Shown here piece by piece: positions 56,765-64,000 of a stretch of 64,000 bases of DNA. Under the pieces are notes generated by a model that was given only the letters and a program-made list of their open reading frames with translations, had not been told where the DNA came from and ran no database searches. The translations under genes were made by a program, and so were the position numbers. The stretch lies in NCBI GenBank assembly GCA_963791575.1, contig CAWBSY010000003.1, forward strand, positions 1-64,000, written 5' to 3'. The stretch is from JAOAPG01 sp963791575 (GTDB lineage: Bacteria; Acidobacteriota; Terriglobia; Terriglobales; Acidobacteriaceae). Each line of letters begins with the position of its first letter. The first letter of the stretch is position 1.

Positions 56765-57259
56765 CTATTTAATTTCACGCAACCGCCCGCTGCTCACGTC
56801 GTAAACAAACCCTCGTACCGAGATATTTTTTGGGATCCACGGATGGGTATGCAGCTTCTGGAGTTGCTGCCGCACGTTCTCCTCAACATTCTGAAAGGCG
56901 AAGAAGAACGCAGGGCTAATGGCTGCGGTCCCCGTTCGGTTCTGGATTCTGGTTTGCAGGTCATGCTCACTGGTTTGCATCAGGCCGCAATCGGTGTGGT
57001 TGATGACCATGATTTCTTCAGTATCCAGTAGGTAGTGCGATATAAGCAGTGAGCGCAAGCTATCGTCCGTCACAATGCCACCCGCATTGCGGATGATGTG
57101 CGCGTCTCCAGTGGTCAATCCCAGTGTGCGGATGGAGAGCCGGGTGTCCATGCAAGTAAGAATGGCGAGCTTGCGTGCGGGGCGCGGAGTTAGGCGGCGC
57201 AACTCATGCGTACGCGAATAAATTTCATTTGCTTCCAGAACTTCATCAATCACGCTCAT
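56765..57259 (-). CDS. beta-carbonic anhydrase
   Basis: 164 residues. Zinc ligands are seen as Cys36 and Asp38 in LTCMDTR and in MVINHTDCG. VRNAGG-like HIIRNAGGIVTDDSLRSLLIS is the conserved strand-helix. It is a short beta-CA clade common in actinobacteria and acidobacteria. It catalyses CO2/bicarbonate interconversion in the cytosol. The longer ATG two codons upstream is equally possible. It stands alone on the minus strand. Confidence 0.9.
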   Translation of the reverse strand: MSVIDEVLEANEIYSRTHELRRLTPRPARKLAILTCMDTRLSIRTLGLTTGDAHIIRNAGGIVTDDSLRSLLISHYLLDTEEIMVINHTDCGLMQTSEHDLQTRIQNRTGTAAISPAFFFAFQNVEENVRQQLQKLHTHPWIPKNISVRGFVYDVSSGRLREIK

Positions 57260-57352
57260 GGCCACGTTAGTCTAACAAACGCGGTGCCGTCGCGATCGGT
57301 CGTACCTGACGCGCGCTTGCCGAGCTCTTCCCAAGTCGTATTGGAGCTGATG

Positions 57353-57781
57353 CTAAGTCCGCCGTGAATGGCTTTCCAGCAAGCGTTTCCGTACTCCTTC
57401 CACGAATTTCTTTTTGTCGGCTCGCATCAACTTTACAAGTGGCTGATTACCCGTATTTTCGTGAGCGGCTGCCCAGAGGACCATTTCTGTGAGCACTGGC
57501 GCCAGATCGATTCCTTTCTCGGTCAACGAATAAATCAGCTTCCGCCCATCGGATGGATCTGCTTCGGCCGTGATGATTTTATAAGCCATCAGCTTACGCA
57601 AACGATCGGCTAAGATATTCGTAGCGATTCCCTCATAATTTTGCAGAAATTCTTTGTAGGTGCGGAAGCCCCGCAGCATCATGTCACGGATAATTAATAG
57701 AGACCAGCGGTCGCCCAACATTTCCACAGACGCATTGAGTGGGCACTCCGAACGCCACTTCGCTTTATCCTTCTTTGTCAT
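57353..57781 (-). CDS. HxlR-family transcriptional regulator
   Basis: 142 residues from MTKKDKAKWR. The winged helix is complete: CPLNASVEMLGDRWSLLIIRDMMLRGFRTYKEF, then IATNILADRLRKLM and the wing EADPSDGRKLIYSLTEKG. The Cys near residue 14 is conserved in the family. HxlR proteins sense redox or aldehyde stress. It is divergent from a VOC gene, which it may control. Confidence 0.88.
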   Translation of the reverse strand: MTKKDKAKWRSECPLNASVEMLGDRWSLLIIRDMMLRGFRTYKEFLQNYEGIATNILADRLRKLMAYKIITAEADPSDGRKLIYSLTEKGIDLAPVLTEMVLWAAAHENTGNQPLVKLMRADKKKFVEGVRKRLLESHSRRT

Positions 57782-57892
57782 ACTTCGGCTTACATGAGAG
57801 TAGCATTCTGTGGCTTGCATTTTGCAAGTGAATTATTCATAATCTCACGCGTGACAAATTCGTCGCTCCATAACTAAGAAAAGGAGAGTACG

Positions 57893-58303
57893 GTGCAGCT
57901 AAATACCTATCTTATTTTCAATGGCAACTGCGAGGAGGCATTCAAGTTCTACGAAAAGTGTCTCGGTGGAAAAATCGAAGCGATGATGACGCATGAGGGC
58001 ACCCCAGCTGCGGGTCAAGTTCCCGCTGAATGGAGCAAGAAGATCATGCATGCTCGCATGACGGTGGACGGTTACCTGCTAATGGGTTCTGATGCCCCTC
58101 CCGACCAGTACCGTAAGCCAGGAGGTTTCTCCATAAACATTGGGGTCAAGGACGCGGCACAGGCAGAGCGCATATTCCACGCACTTGCGGAAGGCGGGAT
58201 GGTGCACATGCCGATTGGTGAAACGTTCTGGGCCATCCGGTTTGGTATGCTCGTCGATCGCTTCGGAACGCCGTGGATGGTGAACTGCGAGAAAGCGGCA
58301 TAA
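57893..58303 (+). CDS. VOC-family (PhnB-like) protein
   Basis: 136 residues from GTG after GGAGAG. A single VOC fold with the PhnB/3-dmu-9_3-mt pattern: MQLNTYLIFNGNCEEAFKFYEKCLGG, IMHARMTVDGYLLMGSDAP and ETFWAIRFGMLVDRFGTPWMVN. It is divergent from hxlR-like 57781. Its metal and substrate are unknown. It is the first of three VOC proteins in 2.3 kb. Confidence 0.85.
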   Translation: MQLNTYLIFNGNCEEAFKFYEKCLGGKIEAMMTHEGTPAAGQVPAEWSKKIMHARMTVDGYLLMGSDAPPDQYRKPGGFSINIGVKDAAQAERIFHALAEGGMVHMPIGETFWAIRFGMLVDRFGTPWMVNCEKAA

Positions 58304-58478
58304 CGTTTATTTTGCGAGTGACTGGATTGGCGGCCGAATCCATCTAAATAAAAAAGTTACTGCAGCGTGTCGATCCCACAGCCCTTCGTTCGACGTATAA
58401 GTAGAGCGCGGGATTATCCGGTCAAGATTGTCCCGGCGAACCGGCCTCTATTCTATGAGGGTTCCGGAGGAGAAATTT

Positions 58479-58886
58479 ATGCAATCAGCTGCTCAAATGG
58501 CTCCAGCTTCGAAAAAGATGCTCTGGACTGGTCGCATCACTAGCGGTTTGGTCATATTGTTCCTGCTGTTCGACGCGACGATAAAGATAATAAGGCTAGC
58601 ACCTGCGTTGGAAGGAACAGCTCGTCTTGGATATTCCGTGAGCATCGTTCTTCCTCTCGGGATCGTCTTGCTCGGCTGTGTTGTCCTTTATACGATTCCG
58701 CGGACGTCGATTCTTGGTGCGATTTTGCTGACAGGGTATCTTGGGGGAGCTGTCGCTTCTAACGTACGAGTCGGAAATCCGCTCTTCGGTTACATTCTCG
58801 CTCCCGTCTATGTCGCGGTACTGCTGTGGCTTGGTTTATTTTTGCGCGACAGCCGGGTCCGCGAACTCATCCCGTTGCGAAGTTAG
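58479..58886 (+). CDS. DoxX-like membrane protein
   Basis: 135 residues from ATG after GGAGGAG. Four helices: ITSGLVILFLLFDATIKII, GYSVSIVLPLGIVLLGCVVLYTI, TSILGAILLTGYLGGAVASNV and YILAPVYVAVLLWLGLFL. The sequence GAILLTGYLGGAVASNVRVG is typical of DoxX-like family proteins. The function is unknown; relatives accompany VOC and aldehyde-stress genes. Confidence 0.75.
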   Translation: MQSAAQMAPASKKMLWTGRITSGLVILFLLFDATIKIIRLAPALEGTARLGYSVSIVLPLGIVLLGCVVLYTIPRTSILGAILLTGYLGGAVASNVRVGNPLFGYILAPVYVAVLLWLGLFLRDSRVRELIPLRS

Positions 58887-58964
58887 TGCGATAGAGTGCT
58901 CGCTGAACGCAAGTTCAATCTTCTACGCTTCTTCGGAACGTACTGATATGTGAGGCACCAATAA

Positions 58965-59234
58965 ATGTGCAGAAATATTAAGATCCTCTTCAACTTCGAT
59001 CCGCCGGTTACTGACGATGAGATTCGGGCCGCTTCGCTCCAATTCGTAAGAAAAATTAGTGGATTTAACAAACCATCAAAGGCAAATGAAGACTCGTTTC
59101 TGATGGCGGTCGATGAAATAGCGGGCATTTCGGCGCGTTTTCTCCGTTCGCTCGAAACGAATGCGCCGCCGAAGAATCGAGAAGAAGAAGCCGCAAAGGC
59201 TAAAGCCCGCGCCATGGAGAGGTTCGGCGATTGA
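58965..59234 (+). CDS. DUF2277 family protein
   Basis: 89 residues. MCRNIKILFNFDPPVTDDEIRAASLQFVRKISGFNKPSKANE is the conserved DUF2277 start. A charged C-terminus (PKNREEEAAKAKARAMERF) follows. The function is unknown; it often neighbours VOC or deaminase genes. There is no ribosome site but a complete family match. Confidence 0.85.
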   Translation: MCRNIKILFNFDPPVTDDEIRAASLQFVRKISGFNKPSKANEDSFLMAVDEIAGISARFLRSLETNAPPKNREEEAAKAKARAMERFGD

Positions 59235-59330
59235 ATCCGCTAAGCATTTTCGAGTGACTGAACTGCGAAAAGTGATGTAACCCACAATGCTGTCGCACGT
59301 GTTTTGATTTCGACTTGAAGGGAGAATGTC

Positions 59331-59693
59331 ATGGGTAGACCTATTGTTCACTGGGAATTGATGTCGAAGGATCCGGCAAAAGTCGCGAACTTCTATGAAA
59401 AAATCTTCGGCTGGAAAATTCAGCACATGCCTGAAATGAATTATCGTCTCGTCGAGACCGGGGGCACCGGTGGAATTAGTGGGGGCATTCTGAAACCGGA
59501 TCGCCCAGAACCATGGCCCGGCAACATAACCTTATACATTGATGTAGAAGATCTCGCAGATTATCGTAAGCGCATAGTAGCAGCCGGTGGCAAGGTTCAC
59601 GTTGAAGAGCAGGAAGTGCCTGGCATGGGCTGGTTCAGTTTGTTCACAGACCCCGAAGGCAGAATGATGGGACTGTGGAAGACAAAAAAATAA
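59331..59693 (+). CDS. VOC-family (glyoxalase-like) protein
   Basis: 120 residues from ATG after AAGGGAG. The VOC pattern is IVHWELMSKDPAKVANFYEKIFGWKI, then GGISGGILKP and GNITLYIDVEDLADYRKRIVAAGGKV. VPGMGWFSLFTDPEGRMMGLWK is the last strand. The substrate is unknown. It is the middle of the three VOC genes. Confidence 0.88.
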   Translation: MGRPIVHWELMSKDPAKVANFYEKIFGWKIQHMPEMNYRLVETGGTGGISGGILKPDRPEPWPGNITLYIDVEDLADYRKRIVAAGGKVHVEEQEVPGMGWFSLFTDPEGRMMGLWKTKK

Positions 59694-59723
59694 CGAATAC
59701 GCATGAATTCGAGGAAATAAGAA

Positions 59724-60198
59724 ATGCAAAAGATCACTCCATTTTTATGGTTCGATGGCAAAGCCGAAGAGGCAGCTAATTTTTATGTTTCCATTTTCAA
59801 GGACTCGAAGATTCTAAACATAGCCCGCTACGGAGAAGCCGGACCGGGCCCAAAGGGCTCGGTCATGATCGTTACTTTTCAGATCGAGGGCCAGAAATTC
59901 ATCGCACTCAATGGCGGTCCGCAATATCAGCTTCACACCAGCTATATCATTACTGGTGGATTGTGAGAGCCAGGCTGAAGTGGACGACCTATGGAGCAAA
60001 CTTACGGCTGGTGGTAAAGAGGTTCAATGCGGCTGGCTGCAAGATAAATATGGATTGTCTTGGCAGATCGTTCCCAAAGCATTGTTTGAGTTGATGCAAC
60101 GACAAAGATCGGCAAAATCGCAGCGCGTATTCAAAGCCATGATGCAAATGACGAAGTTTGATATCGAGGCCTTGAAGCGAGCCTATCGCGGAGAGTGA
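59724..60198 (+). CDS. VOC-family (PhnB-like) protein, frameshifted near 59929
   Basis: The first frame reads MQKITPFLWFDGKAEEAANFYVSIF and QKFIALNGGPQYQ. One extra C then shifts to a frame continuing FTPAISLLVDCESQAEVDDLW. The restored protein is about 157 residues and has the usual end KYGLSWQIVPKAL, followed by a basic helical tail (KAMMQMTKFDIEALKRAY). It is a single-lesion gene. Confidence 0.85.
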
Positions 60199-60276
60199 AA
60201 TAATTAAGCCAGAGAACGACGCAGTATCAGTAGCAACTCGCAGAAGCAAGGCTTAGACAGATTAAGGAGATAATTC

Positions 60277-61462
60277 ATGAGTCAAGTCCGTGTTCTAGTC
60301 GGTACACGCAAAGGCGCATTCATTCTTACCTCTGACGGAAAACGTGAAAAATGGGACGTATCCGGCCCGCACTTTGCGGGTTGGGAGATGTATCACCTCA
60401 AAGGATCGCCGGTTGATCCGAATCGCATCTATGCTTCGCAGACAAGCGGATGGTTCGGACAGGTTATTCAACGCTCGGATGATGGTGGCAAAACCTGGCA
60501 CCAGCCCGGAACGCCGCCCGGAGAACAAGGAGAACAAGCTGCGCCTGCTGGTCCGCCGAAGGGGGAAAGCAACAAGTTCGCCTATGATGCATCCGCAAAG
60601 CCTCTCACCACGCATCAGTGGTACGACGGCACGCAGCATCCGTGGGAGTTCAAAAGAGTATGGCATCTCGAGCCATCACTGACTGAACCGGATACGGTTT
60701 ACGCTGGAGTCGAAGATGCCGCCATCTTTCGCTCGGCCGACGGCGGCAAGAACTGGCAGGAACTCTCCGGACTGCGTGGCCACGGAACTGGCCCGAAGTG
60801 GCAGCCGGGAGCTGGAGGCATGTGCCTGCATACGATTATTCTCGATCCGAGCAATCCGCAGCGGATGTGGATCGCGATCTCGGCAGCGGGTGCTTTTCGC
60901 ACCGATGATGGTGGCGCAACCTGGAAGCCGATCAACCGCGGGCTGCGGTCGCAATATATCCCGGATCAGGATGCTGAGGTCGGCCACTGTGTCCACCACA
61001 TCGCTATGAATCCCAAGCGCCCGGGCGTGCTCTTCATGCAGAAGCATTGGGACGTGATGCGCACGCGATGACGCTGGCGACAACTGGAAAGATGTTGGCG
61101 GAAACTTGCCCACCGACTTTGGCTTCGTGGTCGATATTCATGCACACGAGCCGGAAACGATTTACGTGGTTCCGATCAAGAGCGACTCCGAGCATTATCC
61201 GCTTGATGGCAAGTTGCGCGTCTTCCGCAGCCGCACCGGAGGAAATGAGTGGGAGGCACTAACGAAAGGCCTGCCGCAAAAAGACTGCTACGTGAACGTG
61301 TTGCGTGACGCAATGGCAGTCGATTCGCTGGATAAGTGCGGAGTGTATTTCGGCACGACCGGCGGCCAAGTCTACGCCTCGGCAGATGCGGGAGATTCGT
61401 GGAATCCTATTGTGCGCGATCTGCCTGCGGTGCTGTCGGTTGAGGTGCAAACGCTGGGGTGA
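60277..61462 (+). CDS. BNR/sialidase-like beta-propeller, frameshifted near 61065
   Basis: The first frame opens VRVLVGTRKGAFILTSDGKRE. It contains Asp-box-like motifs (RSDDGGKTWHQPG, RSADGGKNWQEL, RTDDGGATWKPI). After MQKHWDVMRT one extra C breaks it; the second frame would read DDAGDNWKDVGGN and then LPTDFGFVVDIHAHEP. The end has ASADAGDSWNPIV. About 395 residues, a seven-bladed propeller. It has no signal peptide, and the sialidase catalytic residues cannot be confirmed, so 'exo-sialidase' may be a misnomer. It is followed by a MoaD-type gene. Confidence 0.8.
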
Positions 61463-61481
61463 CTGGCGCCGACCTCACCAG

Positions 61482-61513
61482 TGACGTTACGTTCCCATGG
61501 GAACATAACGTCA
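61482..61513. repeat. 32-bp near-perfect palindrome
   Basis: Its two 16-base halves are complementary except at one pair (61490/61505). The centre is GTTCCCATGGGAAC. A further perfect palindrome, TGTCATGACA, lies at 61523-61532. No T tract follows. It is upstream of the MoaD gene and may be an operator. Confidence 0.55.
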
Positions 61514-61709
61514 TCACTCATCTGTCATGACACGTAAGTCAATGAGATAAAGCGGTTTGCGTGGGACAGCGGACAGATAATCAATCGGCAGCTAACGATT
61601 CGAAATCCGTTTCGATGAGGGTTGGTTAAGTTTGTAGTCCTGAGAATCGTCATAGTATGTGCCGACGGTAAACCTACGAGCTTCGCAACGTGGTAAGGAA
61701 TATTTTTAT

Positions 61710-62005
61710 ATGATTCGAGTCATACTTCCGCAACATTACGTACTCTGGCCCACGTTGGCTACGAGGTGCAGATCGAAGTTGAAGGCGCCGTGACGCAACG
61801 CTCGGTGCTCGATGCCATTGAGGCCCGCTATCCTATGCTGCGGGGAACGATCCGCGATCATGACACGCAGCAGCGCCGGGCATTCTTGCGGTTCTTTGCC
61901 TGCGAAGAAGATCTATCCCATGAGCCGCCGGACGCTCCGCTGCCAGAAGCGGTCACATCAGGGAAAGAGCCATTTGTCGTCATAGGCGCCATTGCCGGCG
62001 GCTAG
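61710..62005 (+). CDS. MoaD/ThiS-family sulfur-carrier-like protein, frameshifted near 61739
   Basis: ATG 61710 follows AAGGA. The protein begins MIRVILPQH; a missing base then separates it from RTLAHVGYEVQIEVEGAV in the other frame. The beta-grasp fold is shown by SVLDAIEARYPMLRGTIRD. The C-terminal GAIAGG ends in the Gly-Gly used for thiocarboxylate formation in MoaD, ThiS and related proteins. About 98 residues. It follows the BNR gene, as in many bacteria. Confidence 0.75.
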
Positions 62006-62060
62006 GAGTCTGGGGATTTTGTTCTGGACTACTCTGCCAACTTAAGTTCTAATCCCTTCC

Positions 62061-62625
62061 GTGGAAACTCTCGGTCTTTCCAGCCCAGCGCCGCACAGCG
62101 AGAACCGCCTCAAGAGCCTGTTCTGGCCGTCCATCGAGAACGGTAGTGATGTGGACTATCTTGGCACGCAGGGCTACTGGGTATGCACATTTGTGGCGGG
62201 GGTATCTTTTGTCTTTCTGCTTGCCTCGGGAAAGCCCATTACCGCAGGGATCATCCTGCTGTTCTATTATCTTGGTGGAGTAGGAGTAAGGGAACGCAGC
62301 CGCTATGCAGCCGCAGTCGTTCTCTTCATGTATGTTTTGGACACGCTGTCTGCGCCGGGCATTGTCCGCTTGTTTATCACAGCACTACTGTTTTCAAATC
62401 TACGGGCTACGTGGATCGCCTCAGGTTGGCAGCCTGAGTCGGAGGAAGCCATTCTGCCCCCGCGCCTAAGCCAAACCTGGAGCGAAAAGTTCACCGACAA
62501 ACTTCCGTTGTGGCTCTGGCCTAGAGGTGAGAATCGTGTACTACGTGTTCTCGGTCGGTTTTCTGCTGTTGGTGATGTTCGGGCTATTGACGATGCTTGG
62601 ACGGGGAAATAAGTTCGCTGGTTGA
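62061..62625 (+). CDS. membrane protein of unknown function, probable frameshift near 62526
   Basis: From GTG 62061 the frame reads SLFWPSIENGSDVDYLGTQGYW with helices VCTFVAGVSFVFLLAS, TAGIILLFYYLGGV and the AAAVVLFMYVLDTL stretch. Near 62526 the next frame gives a plainer membrane helix (VYYVFSVGFLLLVMFGLLTML) than the annotated tail. I therefore prefer a one-base shift and a stop at 62623-62625. There is no family assignment. It converges on the APC gene, two bases away. Confidence 0.6.
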
Positions 62626-62627
62626 TC

Positions 62628-63980
62628 CTACTTCATAACTGGTTTTCGATTACGAACCCACATCCAATTCATTCCTGCAACTACCAGGGTACCCACCAGA
62701 ATGAGAGATTTACTGCGGTCCACCTGTGTCAGTAATACAGCGCAAATGATGACGCCAACAACTGCGAGGAAATTTCCCGCGGGCAAGTGAAATTTTGTTT
62801 CTCCGGGCTGTTTTTTACGCAGGATGGGAAGCGCCGCACAACCGATCGCATAGTAAAAGAGGCGGGCTGCCGCGGATAGAGTCAAATTCCAGGTAAAGCT
62901 TCCGAATAAAGAAAGCGCCCAGACGAGCAGCGCAAACACCAAAATTGAAACATGAGGTGTCCGGAATCTGGGATGAACGGCCGCAAAGAAAGAAGGGAAG
63001 TCGCCGCGTTCTGCCAATGCAAAAGTTAGGCGCGGAACGGCGAGAATCTTAGCGCTGAGATAACCATAAACTGAGACCAGTGCTCCGATGGCGATTAGAC
63101 CTGCTCCTCCGCGGCCCATCACTAATCGAGCGGCATCGGCCAGGGGGCGTTCGCTTTGCGCCGCATCGGGCAAGACACCAATGACAATCCATTGGATCGA
63201 AGTATAAAGAAGTGTGCAGATAACGAGTGCCGCGAACAAGGCGAAGACAGTATCCCGGCGTGGGTCTTTGGCTTCCGCCATTGGGGTGAGCGCAGTTTCA
63301 AAGCCTCCATAGGCGAAGACTAGCAACAGAATCGCTTTGAGCCAACTACCGGGAGTCGTTGGTGTGCTTGCCATTAAAGGAACTGACGAGGAGTGGTGAG
63401 CCCTAAACAAGTAAATGGATCCAACAATAACAACGGCCAGCAGTGGCAAGAGTTTTGCGATAGTGAAGAAGTTATTCACTTTCGTGCCGATGTCTACACC
63501 GCGATAATTAATTAATGCCAGAAATCCCACCAGGAAAGTGAGAATAAAAAATCGTGGCACAGGATCTTGGGCATGCGGCCAAAACTCCCTTAAATAAATG
63601 ACAAATAAGTTGGCATTCGCAGCCGGAGCTGCCAGTTGGGACAGCCATAAAAGCCATCCAACTTCTATGCCGGCCAGACGGCCGAAAGCCACTCGCGCAT
63701 AAAGATATGGTCCACCTGCTTCGGTGAAGCGCGACGCTACTTCGGCCCAGCAGGCAATGACGATTCCGACAGCAGCGCCAGCCAGCAATACCGCCCAAGG
63801 GCTGGATTTTCCTACCAACCCAGCAACAACGGACGGCAGACCGAAGATGCCGCTCCCGATGATGGAATTCACGGTGAGCGCGACAAGACTCCAACGTCCA
63901 ATGGCACGAACAAGACTGGGTGTTACCAAACCAGGTTGCGCCGAGGGAGTCTGTAGTCCGGAGTTATCGCTTGGCGGCAT
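62628..63980 (-). CDS. APC-family amino-acid permease
   Basis: About 450 residues from MPPSDNSGL; a GTG at 63995 would add five residues, and the frame runs open to the window's end, so the start is uncertain. About twelve membrane helices. The first, VNSIIGSGIFGLPSVVAGLVG, carries the APC G-S-G-I-F motif. EAGGPYLYARVAFGRLAGIEVGWLLWLSQLAA and FAYGGFETALTPMAEAKDPRRD follow. It is an inner-membrane amino-acid or amine transporter; the substrate is unknown. Confidence 0.88.
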   Translation of the reverse strand: MPPSDNSGLQTPSAQPGLVTPSLVRAIGRWSLVALTVNSIIGSGIFGLPSVVAGLVGKSSPWAVLLAGAAVGIVIACWAEVASRFTEAGGPYLYARVAFGRLAGIEVGWLLWLSQLAAPAANANLFVIYLREFWPHAQDPVPRFFILTFLVGFLALINYRGVDIGTKVNNFFTIAKLLPLLAVVIVGSIYLFRAHHSSSVPLMASTPTTPGSWLKAILLLVFAYGGFETALTPMAEAKDPRRDTVFALFAALVICTLLYTSIQWIVIGVLPDAAQSERPLADAARLVMGRGGAGLIAIGALVSVYGYLSAKILAVPRLTFALAERGDFPSFFAAVHPRFRTPHVSILVFALLVWALSLFGSFTWNLTLSAAARLFYYAIGCAALPILRKKQPGETKFHLPAGNFLAVVGVIICAVLLTQVDRSKSLILVGTLVVAGMNWMWVRNRKPVMK

Positions 63981-64000
63981 GAAAGTTTGTATCACAAGCG

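Noticed and set aside
1..64000. CRISPR array, rRNA or intact insertion sequence
   Set aside because: No regularly spaced repeats, no rRNA sequence and no transposase with terminal repeats were seen.

Overview
The window looks like a chromosomal segment of an Acidobacteriota bacterium, most like the Terriglobia/Koribacter group. This rests on gene content rather than a marker gene: a Ser/Thr kinase fused to TPRs, a sigma factor next to an anti-sigma factor with a Ycf48-like C-terminus, bactofilin, DUF763, DUF2277, F420-type LLM oxidoreductase, RNase J, an uppP-ftsK operon and many secreted glycosidases. There is no rRNA, no CRISPR array and no intact mobile element. Two tRNA genes are present: Leu(GAG) at 23.9 kb and Ala(GGC) at 46.7 kb. 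Each has a fragment of a tyrosine integrase beside it. Layout. 0-11 kb is mostly housekeeping: cytidylate kinase-like end, NUDIX, ABC-F, bactofilin, msrB, lexA, trxA, a sigma/anti-sigma pair, a small independent membrane-peptide gene, a zinc phospholipase C and a ferredoxin-NADP reductase. 11-20 kb is a stress or dormancy-like island: nitroreductase remnant, LLM oxidoreductase, BON-SRPBCC protein, DUF2007, aldo/keto reductase, YfdX, phosphoribosyltransferase and erythromycin-esterase-like enzyme. It is littered with relics of an AKR and a response regulator. 20-23 kb is the kinase. 24-33 kb holds ftsK, uppP, an SH3/TPR protein, a PLP ammonia-lyase, a broken vapBC and rnj. 33-46 kb is mixed: EcsC, AsmA-like, DUF763, GH2, a TIM-barrel isomerase, an acyl-CoA mutase large subunit, HAD, BrkB, and an RHH-SRPBCC operon with a perfect palindromic operator. 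46.6-47.7 kb is a gene graveyard at tRNA-Ala, including a second, internally deleted copy of the YfdX-PRT locus. 47.7-56.7 kb is a glycan-degradation cluster: GH92, CutC, a beta-helix protein, GH29 and a CocE-type hydrolase. 57-64 kb has carbonic anhydrase, HxlR with three VOC proteins, DoxX, DUF2277, a BNR protein paired with a MoaD/ThiS protein, and an APC permease. A feature of the whole window is that about fifteen otherwise well-conserved genes, including ftsK and the ABC-F ATPase, each carry one or two single-base frameshifts. Because core genes are hit as often as accessory ones, sequencing or assembly error is the simplest explanation for most of them. I therefore list near-full-length interrupted genes as CDS spanning both frames and reserve 'pseudogene' for fragments or genes with several lesions. 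Genes cooperate as follows. LexA has a direct-repeat candidate operator inside its promoter. The sigma and anti-sigma genes abut. PRT and erythromycin-esterase form a pair that in mycobacteria is a fused DosR-regulon gene. The uppP-ftsK operon serves envelope synthesis and chromosome segregation. The glycosidases form a secreted or periplasmic set for mannose- and fucose-bearing glycans.
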